Assembly (NCBI GenBank): GCA_004794655.1
Contig: SMMW01000567.1
Coordinates: 1,302,001-1,366,000, forward strand
Source of the DNA: Marisa cornuarietis
Lineage: Eukaryota > Mollusca > Gastropoda > Architaenioglossa > Ampullariidae
Reading direction: 5' to 3'
Length of the DNA stretch: 64,000 bases
Positions 25,601-37,000 of the stretch are shown one piece after another. The notes under the pieces were generated by a model. It searched no databases. It was given only the letters and a program-made list of their open reading frames with translations, and was not told where the DNA came from. A program made the position numbers and the translations under genes. Numbering within the stretch: position 1 is the first letter of the stretch; each line of letters begins with the position of its first letter.

Positions 25601-27262
25601 AAATTAACAGAAACTTAAACAAACATTTGGCTTGATATTTTGAAGTTTAGTATATTTGAAGTTTGGAAATGACTCTTAATTTCACAACTCTTTTCGTTGT
25701 TCTTCAGATATGGGATTTCAGCACTGGCCAAGCTTTAGAAATGGCAGACCTAGAGGTGTGTTCAGCTCTAGCAATGATGAGTGACAATGATAAGGTGGTC
25801 TTTGGGCGCTCAGACAAGTTTGGTGGTGGTACCAACATTGTGGTCTGGGATCTGCTTGGAAATCAGCCAATCAAGCACATGCGCTTTGATGCACCCATTG
25901 GCAACAATGATTATGTTCACTTCCTTGCCCTGTCTCAGGTGAGACCTCATATGTGTAACATAGTATGATACATGAATCTTGGTTTTTGCATTCTCTGCCT
26001 GTCTGCCCTTCTCTCTCTCTCTCTGTGCCTTAGCCCTGCCCCAAAACCCTTGCTTATTATATCTTTTTGCCTCTCCCCATCCCTTGCTTGTTCTCTGTCT
26101 GCCTTTTCTACCTTGAACACATTTCATGCGTGCATTTACCCACATATGCACAATTATTGTATCTAATTACATGAATATGCCCTAGATGTCTCTTTGGTTT
26201 GTAGTTTTATGATTCTGTCTGTTCAAAAGTGGAAATAATTATTGTGGATGTTTTTCTTTCTTCTCCAGAATGACAGGTATGTTGTCGCTGGTTTTACCAA
26301 CAGCTTTGACAACTTCGCAGAGTTTGTGGTGTTTGATATGACCCTTACCTCCTACACAGTCTCAGACCCCTCCATTTTGCGCCTGGATGCTAGTCCAGAA
26401 TGCACTGCAGTGCTGCCCCGTGATGAAGCCGTCACTGGACTTCGTAATGGGGACCTTGTCATCTGGAGTCTTCGCACTGGTCAACCTAGTCGCCAGTTGC
26501 TGTCTGGGTCAGGTCGCCATGCCCATTCACGAGAGGTCAAGGCTGTTGCCAGGTCAGAGGACAACAAGTTTCTAGTTTCTGCTTCTGCAGATGGCACTCT
26601 GAAGGTGTGGGATGTTGAAACTGAGCGTCACATCAATACTCTGAATGGACACACAGATGAGGTGAGATCAATGTGAATTTCCTTGATATTTCTGAATGCT
26701 TCTTTATTATAATCTTTTTCTTAAGCAGTCTGTGAAAATCAGTAGTGAAGTTTATAAACATCCGACCTGTAAAACAATATAAAAGCACATTTAACAAATA
26801 TGGTGTGCCTTGTTCATCAACTGGTAAAGCCACATTTAAAACATTATTTTTAATGTTGTTTCCCCTGTTAATTAATGTTAAGACATTTTAAAATAAATCA
26901 ACTATTTTTCTTAGTGATATTTTTTGCTTAAGGTGAAACTGTAACTTTATACTACAAATATAAATTAAACATGAATTATTTTTTTTTAGTAACCTTTCTT
27001 ATGCCCTTTTCAGGTTTGGTGCTGTGCCATATCTCCTGACAATGAAATTGTGGTGTCTGGCTCCCGAGACAAGACCATTCGTTTGTGGCGCCTTAGGAGT
27101 GGTACAGAAATCTGCAGCTTTAATGCTGGTGTAGACATCTTCCATGTCACAATGTCTCGGGACAAGTCAGTCATTGTTGCCTTGGGGGACAAGCTTGGAG
27201 CCCGCAAGCTGATCATGTTGCAAGTTGTGCGCACCAAAGTGCGCCGACAGATAAGCAGTTAG
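7569..27262 (+). CDS. Neurexin/axotactin-like receptor: signal peptide, 5 LamG, 2 EGF, TM, Gly-rich linker, WD40 propeller
   Basis: Twenty-seven exons join in phase: 7569-7623, 8371-8597, 9170-9301, 9985-10143, 10296-10601, 11271-11621, 13017-13209, 13807-14024, 14550-14658, 15022-15311, 15713-15977, 16605-16769, 16981-17106, 17496-17683, 18396-18567, 18863-18961, 19390-19501, 19673-20008, 20284-20390, 20765-20998, 23255-23470, 23911-24071, 24635-24811, 25196-25351, 25708-25938, 26269-26661, 27014-27262. They total 5427 nt, or 1808 residues. Order: signal peptide 1-18, LamG1 ~25-215, Pro linker ~240-258, LamG2 ~262-430, EGF1 ~440-472, LamG3/LamG4 ~478-823, EGF2 ~828-865, LamG5 ~866-1056, stalk, membrane segment 1146-1167, Gly/Ser linker ~1200-1405, WD40 ~1408-1808. 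LamG/EGF ectodomains of the neurexin superfamily mediate adhesion at synapses and glial or epithelial contacts; a cell-surface adhesion role is inferred. The intracellular propeller should bind partner proteins. The start ATG sits in a strong context (GCGCCATGG). Exact orthology is not certain. Confidence 0.88.
8371..10601 (+). CDS. Exons 2-5: LamG1, Pro-rich linker and start of LamG2
   Basis: Residues ~25-215 form a LamG domain; FNGASYVKFDF, EEEFSFWFLT and LYLAIKDGYLVFV mark its strands. A Pro-rich linker (PTRPPPPTPGPP, ~244-255) follows inside exon 10296-10601. The second LamG domain opens with TFVDPGVVVSVPYFKLKDGYSITF. Confidence 0.8.
11271..13209 (+). CDS. Exons 6-7: LamG2 and EGF1
   Basis: Exon 11271-11621 carries the LamG2 core (NGLLLFAG, VELFDGRLYFIHNFG, ESYLGCLEDLQ). 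Exon 13017-13209 holds the EGF-like domain with six cysteines at about 440, 446, 451, 460, 462 and 472. An extra Cys433 is probably the partner of the LamG2 closing cysteine. The EGF ends FRGDKC, so an RGD tripeptide is present at the usual F-x-G-x-x-C position. Confidence 0.82.
13807..16769 (+). CDS. Exons 8-12: LamG3 and LamG4
   Basis: Exons 13807-14024, 14550-14658 and part of 15022-15311 encode LamG3 (LSVRFKSLKANGLLFETSS, DFKWHTVYIQRRGNEMEVWVDD, YVGYLQNLYLND). The rest of 15022-15311 with 15713-15977 and 16605-16769 encode LamG4 (LHFMFKTK, SSGILLFATSK, VVELFDGQLHIQV, NRWHAVTIER, FRGCLASLDL). All phases are consistent. These tandem domains sit between the two EGFs, as in a neurexin cassette. 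Confidence 0.82.
14806..14880 (-). repeat. SINE-like tail, reverse orientation, in an intron of the LamG-WD40 gene
   Basis: AATAATGAACATTTATATAGTGC followed by AAGTGCTTTACAGA matches the same tail family as at 38196. It lies between the exons ending at 14658 and starting at 15022 and does not affect coding. Confidence 0.45.
16981..19501 (+). CDS. Exons 13-17: EGF2 and LamG5
   Basis: Exon 16981-17106 encodes a compact six-cysteine EGF domain in one phase 1-1 exon, a shuffled-module layout. Exons 17496-17683, 18396-18567, 18863-18961 and 19390-19501 encode the fifth LamG (GGMLIYSYTQ, VNGHIVAEYDTN, VNDGRYHIIRFIRG, AKLYVDGLSAVINTHT, FDGIIGGLSVNG). Exon 18863-18961 uses a GTCAGT donor. Confidence 0.82.
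19673..20390 (+). CDS. Exons 18-19: Pro/Gly stalk, membrane segment, Cys-rich juxtamembrane
   Basis: Residues 1056-1145 are rich in Thr, Pro and Gly, typical of an extended, possibly O-glycosylated stalk. A single hydrophobic span (AGAVMGTILGLLALASSMMW, about 1145-1164) forms the membrane helix. It is followed by RCKPGWCTCLKP, with three cysteines close to the inner face that could be lipid-modified (inference). This exon pair fixes the topology: LamG/EGF outside, WD40 inside. Confidence 0.82.
20765..24071 (+). CDS. Exons 20-22: Gly/Ser/Ala-rich cytoplasmic linker
   Basis: Exons 20765-20998, 23255-23470 and 23911-24071 encode about 200 residues rich in Gly, Ser and Ala with scattered Tyr. 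Exons 20 and 21 are symmetrical (phase 1-1) and could be skipped without a frameshift. Exon 22 holds eleven GGT codons in a row at 23988-24020. The linker looks disordered and probably spaces the propeller from the membrane. Confidence 0.75.
23988..24020 (+). repeat. Coding (GGT)11 microsatellite
   Basis: Eleven GGT codons in a row encode poly-glycine in the cytoplasmic linker. The pure codon use suggests recent expansion by slippage. Confidence 0.95.
24635..27262 (+). CDS. Exons 23-27: seven-bladed WD40 propeller
   Basis: Five phase-0 exons (24635-24811, 25196-25351, 25708-25938, 26269-26661, 27014-27262) encode about 400 residues. Blade-end motifs are VWDM, IWDF, VVWDL, VVFDM, VIWSL, KVWDV and RLWRL, consistent with seven blades. 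The most canonical repeats come last (SADGTLKVWDVET and SGSRDKTIRLWRL, with LNGHTDEVWCCAISPD between). Stop TAG is 27260-27262. All introns here are phase 0, unlike the phase-1-rich ectodomain, hinting at a separate evolutionary origin. Confidence 0.88.
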
Positions 27263-29530
27263 ATAGACTGGGTCTGCCAAGAGTTACATAGTATAGCTTG
27301 AGGCCTCCTTTAATGATTTATTTGCAACCCTTCAAACCCCTTTTGGAATTCTTTGCTAATTAAGCAGATAAATTTCTCTCTGTTTGGAGCATGTGTTCAG
27401 CTGTTGCTATTTGCAACTACATTAAGAGAAGCTTTAAAATATTTAACTGATTAAAGGAACTTTAATTCAAACACTATATAGTCAACAGTTGTATGTTCTT
27501 CTTTTTGACAAAATTTTAAAACATCTCAATTTTGCCATAATCTTTTTGAAAAAGGAAGAATTTATAAGTATCCAGATGCAGTGCTGTTGATACAATTTTT
27601 TTTTTCCTCAGAGCTTTCTGTTGGATTTTCAAATCTTTGTTAAAAACTACTATTGTTCTCGCAGTAGGTCACAGTACAAATGTTTCATCCTTTTGCTTAA
27701 TTGTTTCAGACACTGCTTAAGATAGTCCTTAAATACATCTGTTTAGAGTGGTATAATATTTGTAGTGGATGATAGAAATGAATCTTGTTTAACAACAAAC
27801 TTCTAGTGGATCATTGAATCATGTGGCTTTTCCCCAAGAGCTGAGTCTTCACATCAAACTCAGCTGTGATGTTTTACTTGGTTATGCCTCATGTTTGGAA
27901 TGTAATGCCAAATTATGTTTTCTTTCCCTGCCTATGGTAGGGTTAAAAGAAGTAATAAGTGAATATTTTACTTTGTTTAAGTGATTCTGGATGCAATACA
28001 CTGGTAAACACAGTTTTGATTTCCCTGCTAGAATCCCTATTTCATCTTTATTTGTGACGGTCATTAACATCATCCATTTGCTCTATCAGTGTAATGATGT
28101 ATGCTTTCTACCAAAATACCTCTAAAGATCTGTAAAGAAACTGCAAGAACCTAATTTTACTCTAGAAATAGACATTTCCCCAGATAGTCAATCAAGCAGT
28201 AGCATTTTCATCTATTTTTACATTTTTAAAATTGAGAATACATTTTGGTCTTTTTCACAGTTTCTTTTTTTGTAAGTGCCCCGTATAGGAGTTCTTTCAT
28301 GCTTCTGATTCTGTTGATTCCTCTGCTAGGAGAAAAAAAAAACCTGCTGTTTCCAGGGAGAAAGTCCCTTGTAAATGCCCCCTCCACCTATTGTTTCTCT
28401 GCTATTATTCACCTATTTTTCAGAATACCAGTGTTTGTTAAACTGTTGATGAATGATATAAAAGATAAGCCAGATGCAGAGAAGAAAAATTTAATTTTCG
28501 TATAAAAGACTTTTATTTTTATCAAGAATGTCATTTTCTGATATTTCAGTTATTACAATATTGTTCAGTTTAGTGACATGTTGAGTCTTGATGATTTAAA
28601 CCGATCCCATTCTGCAGTATGTTTTTTTATAGATATTGTAAAGATAAAGGAATATGGTGAACTACATAATACACTGTTAAATGACTGTATGTGTGACTGA
28701 ACATTTCCTGGAAGGATTAAGAACACATTGTTAAGAACGAAATCTCAAAAGAAAATGACTGATTTAGAGATTCATGAAACACCCCTTCTTGCTTCTCTAA
28801 CCTAGGCACATGGAATCTCAAGACTCAAAGGGAATGTGAATATGATAATTTATATTTACAGATGTGTTGATGCCTGAAGAAATATTAAAAGTGATCATGA
28901 TTGCTAAAATTGTATGTATGTGGTATATCTGAATGTGATATAAACAAACATTATACACACTGGTGCTAATTTTTCTACTTTCACACTGTACTTTGGTCAC
29001 TGTGTATAGTAGCACTGATTACAGGTATGTATTGTAGATGTAGCATGTAATTTTACTGCGGTAATTTTAAAGAGTAATCATGGTGACTGTTAAAGATTTT
29101 TACTTCCTAATTTTTACATTTTATTTACAGTTTATTTACTGCATTTTACAAGAAATCATGACACAGCTACCCAATTTAAGCAGTGCATAATCAGAAAAAA
29201 ATCTTTAGAGGGTCATCTTTTACCTAAAGAGCAAATTTTTGCCTGAGATGATTGATAAGTTGGATGGTCCCCTGCCAAGTCATTGATAACCAATATATTT
29301 AAATATGTGCATGCATGAACATTCACTCTCACACAAAGCGAGACTGATTTTTTTTCATTGTTTATATTTTTTTTAACTTTTTGGTGTTTGGTAAATGTTG
29401 TAAATTTACTTGCAGGTCTTGTTTTGGAAATTTTGCTATGCTTGCTTTCCCTGAGTGAATACTGTGTTGTTGCACTACACTATTATTACTGTCAAGTAAT
29501 CTGAACATTTTGTAATAAATATATGCTATA
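27263..29530 (+). other. Probable 3' UTR of the LamG-WD40 gene
   Basis: AT-rich, without coding potential. A canonical AATAAA lies at 29514-29519; an ATTAAA near 27450 would give a short alternative 3' UTR. Which site is used cannot be told from sequence. Confidence 0.4.
29514..29519 (+). terminator. Candidate poly(A) signal
   Basis: A canonical AATAAA about 2.25 kb after the WD40 stop codon. It is a candidate only; no cleavage site can be seen. Confidence 0.3.
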
Positions 29531-30349
29531 ACCAAATTGTTCTCAACAGTCTTTGAAGCCATGTTCAAAGCTCGTATAGTGCATTCATGATTCTTTTCCA
29601 GAAAGCAACTATGACAATTCACTGCCTAGACATATATGGTATTTTCTTTTTGATGTTGCATAACAATAAGAGCAGTTATTAAAAAAATAAGACGTGAAGT
29701 AGAGACCTAAAAATAATCATCTCATGATGTGTAAATTAGCTGTACACAACCTGGATCTTTGCCAACCAGATGTACCTTTCTATTGATCTTTATAGTCAAT
29801 AAGCACCATATGTATTCTCTTAATTGAAAGATTGGGAGCAATTATACACCATATGTCTATGCACTAAATCAATACAAACCTGGTGTCTGTTCATTAATCA
29901 CATAGGTCCAAGCATTTTGTTCTTGCAAGTAACTGAGTGCATTTTATGTAGCCATATGTGTGCAGACATGCATATAAGCCATCTTCCACTTTACATCATG
30001 TTTGAACAGCAATATATAAAAGTGGAAAATACTATAACATTTATACAATTTAATGCTGCAATAGAAATAATCAGGGGCCTCCTCTATTAACCCTCCATGT
30101 TAGGATTTGAGTCTCTGCTTAGCTGCTTTGCATGTCATTTAAAGGTCACATTGTCTTCCTGTCTGAATAGTGTGCTCCCTTTAGCATTGAATAGTTTCTT
30201 GAAAACACGAAAAAAAGTTTTAAAAACATCAACAATAACAAAAGGAATGCTTCTTTTCTCAGCCAAGTTGAAAGGTGGATCTCATTTCTAAGAAACTATC
30301 ACATGATATGTGTTAAACTATGATTCACAGTAGTGTTACAGACTGGGTG

Positions 30350-30425
30350 TGCCTGTAAATTTAGCTCAGTCAGTAGTTGATGGTTATAGCTCTAATGTAC
30401 ATGCTAGGGTGTGAGTCAATGTGTG
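30350..30425 (+). repeat. tRNA-derived SINE-like head
   Basis: TTTAGCTCAGTCAGTAG resembles a tRNA A box, and GGGTGTGAGTCAA about 45 bp later is a decayed B box. The spacing fits a tRNA-like polymerase III promoter, but there is no intact cloverleaf. A SINE remnant is more likely than a functional tRNA gene. Confidence 0.4.
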
Positions 30426-31418
30426 CGCTTGTTTGGAAGTTGAAATATTTTATTGCAATAGTGCAATAGCATCGTCTGTAGTTCTATAGCAGGGTGCAGC
30501 AAGCTTCTTGAAATTTTATCTGGAGGCGGGGTGATTTTTTCTTTCTATTTATTTTTATTATTTTTGTGCTAATTTACATCCTTTCTAGTTTGCATATGTG
30601 CGTTCAGGTTGTAGTCTAGTCAATGTCAGAATTTCAGTGTCAAATTCTAGTGCTTGTACATGTATGTACAAGTGTAAACACATCAAATTTATATATTCCG
30701 ACTCCATTCAATCTACATTGTATAACTCTCAGACTGGTTGTCCTTACGTCTTGCCCTTGACACTGCTGCACAGGAGTTTCACTAGGAGGCCATGACTCCA
30801 CACCTTGTGGACCTTGTGGAAGGCCTTTTGGCTATCATTGATAATCATTAGGGTGACCAGAGTCTGAAAGGCCAGTGTGAAAATCGGAGTAACTATATAT
30901 AAGTTCGGAATCCCCATAGGCCGATCGAATGGGTTAACCAAAAGGAATGTATTTCAGGGGTTAGACTTGTGACAAGGCTAGCAAAAAGCAAGCACAATGA
31001 TACTCATTCCAGGCCGTCTATTCCCCGTCTGTGTTCACAAACTGACGAGGTCAACCTGCAAGACCTGCACATCGTGCCGTATCACATTTATAAGCAACTT
31101 CGATCTTTGGGTCTGGATCTACACGAACAACATAAGCGCATAGCCTAACGGCATAATGGCAGCGGCATGCAAAATCAACCCAAAACAGTGGTTATAGATC
31201 ATCTGGGGTTTTTTTTCCTCTTCTGGGAATGCATGGTTGGTCGCTGAAGGCTATATATAAGCTACCGCGGTCACAAAACATTAATATATACCTTGCTACG
31301 CATGAGTGCTTTATCTCGGTTACAAGGTTAAGATGGCTGCTTGATACTTTCGAGCATAGCACATGAGTACTTTCTACAACCATATCCCACCTGAAAAAAA
31401 GTATTAATTGAAGAACCG

Positions 31419-31454
31419 CACGCGCGCGCGCACACACAAACACACACACACACA
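31419..31454. repeat. (CG)n(CA)n compound microsatellite
   Basis: A run of CG dinucleotides passes directly into CA dinucleotides with one interruption. Such alternating purine-pyrimidine DNA can form Z-DNA. Confidence 0.85.
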
Positions 31455-33989
31455 GAGGTGTACGTGTATTATCGTCTTCTTCCTTCTCAATTTTACACTG
31501 AACAGCAACTTCCTTCAAAATCTACATGTATTATGAGCAGACAATTGTAACAAGCGCACGCTCACCCTTTCTGTCACACACACACACACAACAATGCGTA
31601 CCTTTGACTCCGAGTGGCCTGCGGGCCTTTATCATTCTTGTAGTCTGATCACGGACATGCACGTCTCCGCAGTCTGGTCGAGTTGTACGCTGTGGGTGCG
31701 TAAGTGCGCCAACATTGTGATCCTCAATTTTTATGTGTCTGTATGCGTGTATGAGCACAAAGATAAGGGCGTTGAGGCCCATCATCAGATTCAGAAAAAA
31801 AAACAGTATTTATCTCATCTCAATCAGTTTCCTAAGTAGCGCGCACTTCTGTCATGCGAACGTGACATGTTCTTGTCACAGCGTTTTCTGGCACAGAAAT
31901 GTCACGTTTTGACACCTCACGTGTGGAACTTTAAGTCTAAAACCCTCTTATCTTCAAGGCTCGACAAAGGGCGTTCACAACACGTGCGTCGCATATTGTC
32001 TCAATGGTCTAGCATACAGTATATCATGAACTTGTAATCCTATACACGTCCTTGCATATAAAGTCTACAACTCTACATAGCACTGTAGATTTCTGCCCCT
32101 TCCCCTACAAATACGTCTACCACAATGTCTCCAGAATATGTTTATTAATATCTGGTCTTTAAACATTCTATATGCTCTGCTCCTACGCATTATATTCGGT
32201 ATAGTGTGTATACATTTATATATAATGCCGACAATATTCATATACGTATACTATCGACTGTGAATAATTATAGTCATAGGTTCACATTTTATTCGTATTA
32301 CCCAAACGTGAACTTTCTTTGCCTTCCCCCCCCCCCACCCTTTTTAGTAGACGCCATGGGGTGATTTTTAACAAGCGATTTTTTTAACACAGCTGTCGCT
32401 GACAAAACCAAGTCAAACCAACTCACCGGGAAATAACAATTTAGTAGCTTTTATATGTCTATCCTTTGGATCACAAACAATCAAAATCGGACGTGAGTTT
32501 GTTGACTTGCATGCCTCTGCACACACCAAAAAATCAGAGGTGTGTCACTGTAACCCACAAAGTCAGAAGCTCATACAGTACAGCACGTGCTAATTACAGT
32601 ACAATGCACTAAATGTATTACAATTCGGGCCAACTGTAAAAGTCCCTTAGCTGACAACATCTGAAATACGCACGTCTTTGTGGAGAAGAGTGGGATGGGA
32701 GGAGGAGATCGAAGAGGTCTTCAATTGATCTGCGCACGTCCTCGGTCAACGATTTAATTGGTGTTGTATCTGTGTATGGTCTATATATATATATATATTA
32801 CTTATTTGCATTTCTTTACTCCATGATCTACATACACGTACACCATAGACATTAATATGCAGATAATACATTAGTGGACATTAACAGACACAATATTTGA
32901 TATCGTATGAAAAAAAGAACAAAACAGACAAACAAACCCCATACACACAATTAAGGCACCGGGTCACTTTCAGCAGCAAGAAACAAGCCATTCATTACAG
33001 TATGTATGCACACTTTCTGGTCAAATCAGGCAACTGCAAGGGAAGCACTGATCTAACCCTAAAGCAAAGTAAAATAGCAGTAAATAATAATGTCTCACAA
33101 TGTATACTTAATACCACGAACTTGTATTACACGTCCGTGATATTACTGTATGTCTACATATATATAAAGTGCATGTGTCTATAGCGTATGACTGAAGCGA
33201 TGTGTCTACGTATAACGGTGCGTTTTATATCGCCACGTGCATATGCTTATTGCAGGTACACGTGAGTATATGCGTGGTGTGTCGTGTGTGTATATACATG
33301 GTGTACTTGTAATCTGTGTTTATTCGCATTAATTATATTCATGTGTGTTTGCGTTTTGGTGTTTGACAATGAAAGTATGTAAAGCGATCGACGTGTATAT
33401 GGTGGGAATCGTGTTTAAAGTTACATTTTAGGACGCATTTTTATATAAGTTTTTTTCTGGTACATATATACATAGAAAAGGAAGTGACAGTTAACACTGT
33501 TTGATGGACATCCTAGACGCGATAGCCTAAGCCAGTCCAAAGGCAGCGAGAGGTGCACACTCCCCAACCAGGCCTGACGGCATTTTCCTCATTTACTAAC
33601 AACACGTACGTGTAAACAACTCTATGTGTATTGATGTATAGATGCTGGTGCACTTATCCTAATGTTTTCAATCTATATTACGTTACTGAATGAAATGTAG
33701 ATATCGACATTTGAATTGTAAGTATAATATTATATATCGGGAAAATAATTTACGATTACAAGTGGCCCGGTGAGGTCGTCTGCACCGGGGCCCCTCTCGG
33801 AGGCCCTGCCCCCCACCTCCTTCGTCTCTCTTTAGTTCTTTGCATTTATATGCCGGTCTCGATATTAATTTACTTATCCATGTCCGCATTCTTGCTGTTC
33901 GTTGTCAATGGAGTGCAATTCTGAGAAATGCAAGAGTTTGAAACGAAGTAAATCTATCGCCATCGTTTATGGCCTCCAGTCAAATTTTG

Positions 33990-34014
33990 ATTGGTTCTAA
34001 TTCTGCGCGTGCGC
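33990..34014 (+). promoter_or_regulatory. CCAAT (inverted) and NRF-1-like sites at the pyrophosphatase promoter
   Basis: ATTGG (inverted CCAAT) at 33990-33994 is followed by TGCGCGTGCGCA at 34003-34014, one base from the NRF-1 palindrome. NRF-1 sites usually sit just upstream of CpG-type start sites of mitochondrial genes. They lie downstream of the first in-frame ATG (33969), which suggests transcription starts after that ATG. Confidence 0.5.
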
Positions 34015-34043
34015 ACTGGAGAGAAATTCCGCTATTTGGTTCG

Positions 34044-37000
34044 ATGCAACGTGGGTTGTTGTCGCGTATCATCAGCCGGGCGGTGTTGGGTGAGCGCAAG
34101 CCGGCAGTGCAACGAATCCGTGTCCTTTCCAAACACCTAAGTTATTCTAACAAAATGTCGTACTCCATCATAGAACGAGGACAGCCCAACACCCTTGACT
34201 ACCGGGTCTTTTTTCGTAAGTAGGATTTTATTGTTGAACTTTCACCCTTCGGCTTGGGCTGTCAGCCCAAGAGTTCGCGGGTACACACGCTTTCGCTTAT
34301 GTGTTGCATGTTTGTTTTTTTAATCTTTGACGTGCACATATTTATTTATTTTCCCCCTATAACGAATGCCGGTGCCCATGCCTGTTATAGCATGAATCAG
34401 AAAGGTGTTACTATCTGAAAAGCTCCTGGCCACAAACTTGACCGATGTATTCATTCAACCGCAGTGACACCATTCTAAAGTTTATTGAACACAGTAGGTA
34501 ACCCTTGCAATGCAAGCACTTCTAAAAATTAAATATAACGGTACATTTCCTCACCAAATTCAAGTGACTGCCTGGATGGTAGACTCAAAAAGTGTGGTGG
34601 AAGAACTGATATAATTTGAAGTGCTTTTACCTTTTATCAGCATTACACCAGTAGAAAAGCTTACGTGATTCGATAGCAGATCATAAATGATACGTTATTT
34701 AGGTACATTGGTACTCGATACAAAAGCAGCGTTAACGGAATATAGAGCAAAATAGAGGTGTAAACATAAGTGAGTCAATGTAAATAGAAAGTATAAAGTA
34801 ATATGTCGAGATAAAAAGAAAAAAATCAAGAAATGATAATTCATAAATTATGCATTAAAACACGTTAGATGTGTGGCTTTACGAAAGGTAATTACTTGGT
34901 TGCCTGAGCTGTTAATCTAAGAAGATTGCATAACCAGAGGCATTATTGTAGCTGATAAGATAAGACTATTTGTTTTATGCATTACATAGTGTAGAAATGG
35001 GACATGTGTGATACACCCTTTAACAGTACAAGGAAAACAGTGCATGATTTCTTACCTTGCCAAGCTGATTAATCTGAAACTGTTTGTGGTTTATTTTAAT
35101 CTTAATTCATAAATATTATTTAATAAATTTATTTTAAAATGAAATAAACTAAAAGCAGCATGAAATAATTATTAAAATGAAATTTTAACTTTATTAATTA
35201 TTTTAGTTATTTGAAATTGTATGAAACAGCTTTGGAGAAAGGTTCAGATGAATTTTAAAGAAAAATGTTTTTAAAAAAAGCATGAAAGGGTGGAGAGGTG
35301 AAGAAGTAAAGAAGGTAACTGGTGTTTTCTAAACACTTAGTTCTTCGGAATCCTTTTTAACCAGGCATTTGTACTGCTGCCAAGGCTGACTGTTAGTCAC
35401 CTTATTACAAGGCTGTTGGCTTACAAAAGGAGTAAAGATGCCAAAAGTAATAATATAAATCTGCAGTCATTAAAATATAGTAACAATTTTATTTACAGAC
35501 ATATGTATACACCTTACACAGACACTGTACAGTCTTCAGTAAATACAGAACTGGGACACAATCTTCACATCTATTAATTCAGTCATTCATTGTTATTTCT
35601 ATTTATTTCAATTAATCATAGCACTTCTTTACAAGTTTCCATTTGGTTCAGAAGGGATCTCTTTTATTCATATGTTCTCACCTTAAGTGACTCATAGGGT
35701 TAAGTCACTTATTTGTACATTTCATACATCATGCTGTACAGCGAATTCAGGAGTGTAGCATATTAACTACAGTACTTTGTAGACCTCACAAATGCTCGTT
35801 CTGAACTTTACTGAATGATGAATGCCTAGGGTAGAGGTCCACTACAAACATTTGGCAAATCAAAATTAAACAAAAAATCTTGTAACAGGATCACCACAAG
35901 GGAAAGTGATATCTCCATTCCATGATATTCCTCTTTATGCTGACCAAGAAAAAAACATTTTCAACATGGTGGTCGAGATTCCACGATGGAGTAATGCAAA
36001 GATGGAGGTAAGTAAGCATCTTATAATAAAATTGGTGAGATCCATAGTGTTCATTGCAGAGCTATATCTTGCGTAGGAATTTCCTCATTATCATCAGATG
36101 AGCATGCACTGTAGCATGATAAATTATATTAGATAATTGAAATCCTGGTAGAAATAATTCCAAGAATCATAGTACAAGAGTAAATAGTACAATGTGCTCT
36201 ACACTTTAATCAAATATTGTATGTGCTGTCATATTAATGATGATGATGTTATTAAGTGGTAAAAAGGAAAGCTGTTGAAAAGAGCTCAAAATACTTTGCT
36301 TGAAGTCTTCTGTATTTCTGTCAAGTTATAACAAGCAGGAAAGCTGACAAGACAGTTTGCTTTGGTGGTGCATGCAGCTGATGCAATGTTTACATGCAAG
36401 CACACCTGTAGACACATTGATTTCTTACATGCACAGTTTTATAGATCTGTAACAACATTTCCTGATTATATACACAGCATGGTGTGAGGAAGTTTCATAG
36501 ATTCATGGGGGACCTTTGTGAAAAACTATTGAACACATCTGATGGTGCCAAGTAGTTTTTTTTCTTTCAAAAACAAGAGACAATGAGCACATACTAAGAT
36601 GCTGGCTCAGCAAGCAAAGCTGGATGATCATAGGGAGAGGGCCCTGGCACAGCTGCAGCCTTCAGGGGGAGCATGTTTGTGGGGATCAGTTTGTGGCCTG
36701 CCTGTCTCTGGTCATTTTGATGTGACAGATTGTCACAAGCTTACTCAGCATGTGGACTTGTTTGACCTTCCTTTCTTGAGAGGCTATTGATTTCACTGTT
36801 TCAACAGTTTTTATAATCAGTCCTAAGCAATCATCAGTCATCTTTTTCTGCAGTTTTAATGAGACATGTACCTTTATTTGGGAGCTTTACAGACATGATA
36901 CCACAGTTCAAAATGAAACTTTTATTTCAGTATGTCTCACATTCTGATACATTTTGAATTGTAAGGATATTGTTCTGTAGTTAATGATGGTGCAAATTGA

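Larger units (their letters stand above)
29531..33968. other. Intergenic region
   Basis: No gene is supported. The stretch holds a tRNA-derived SINE-like head near 30350-30425, a (CG)n(CA)n tract at 31419-31454, a (CA)n tract near 31576, and a (TA)n tract at 32781-32798. A short GC-rich patch lies near 33765-33815. Confidence 0.5.

Noticed and set aside
30350..30425. Functional tRNA gene
   Set aside because: A and B boxes are only partly matched and no complete cloverleaf can be drawn.
33765..33815. GC-rich patch upstream of the pyrophosphatase gene
   Set aside because: Too short for a CpG island and without a recognisable coding or repeat signature.
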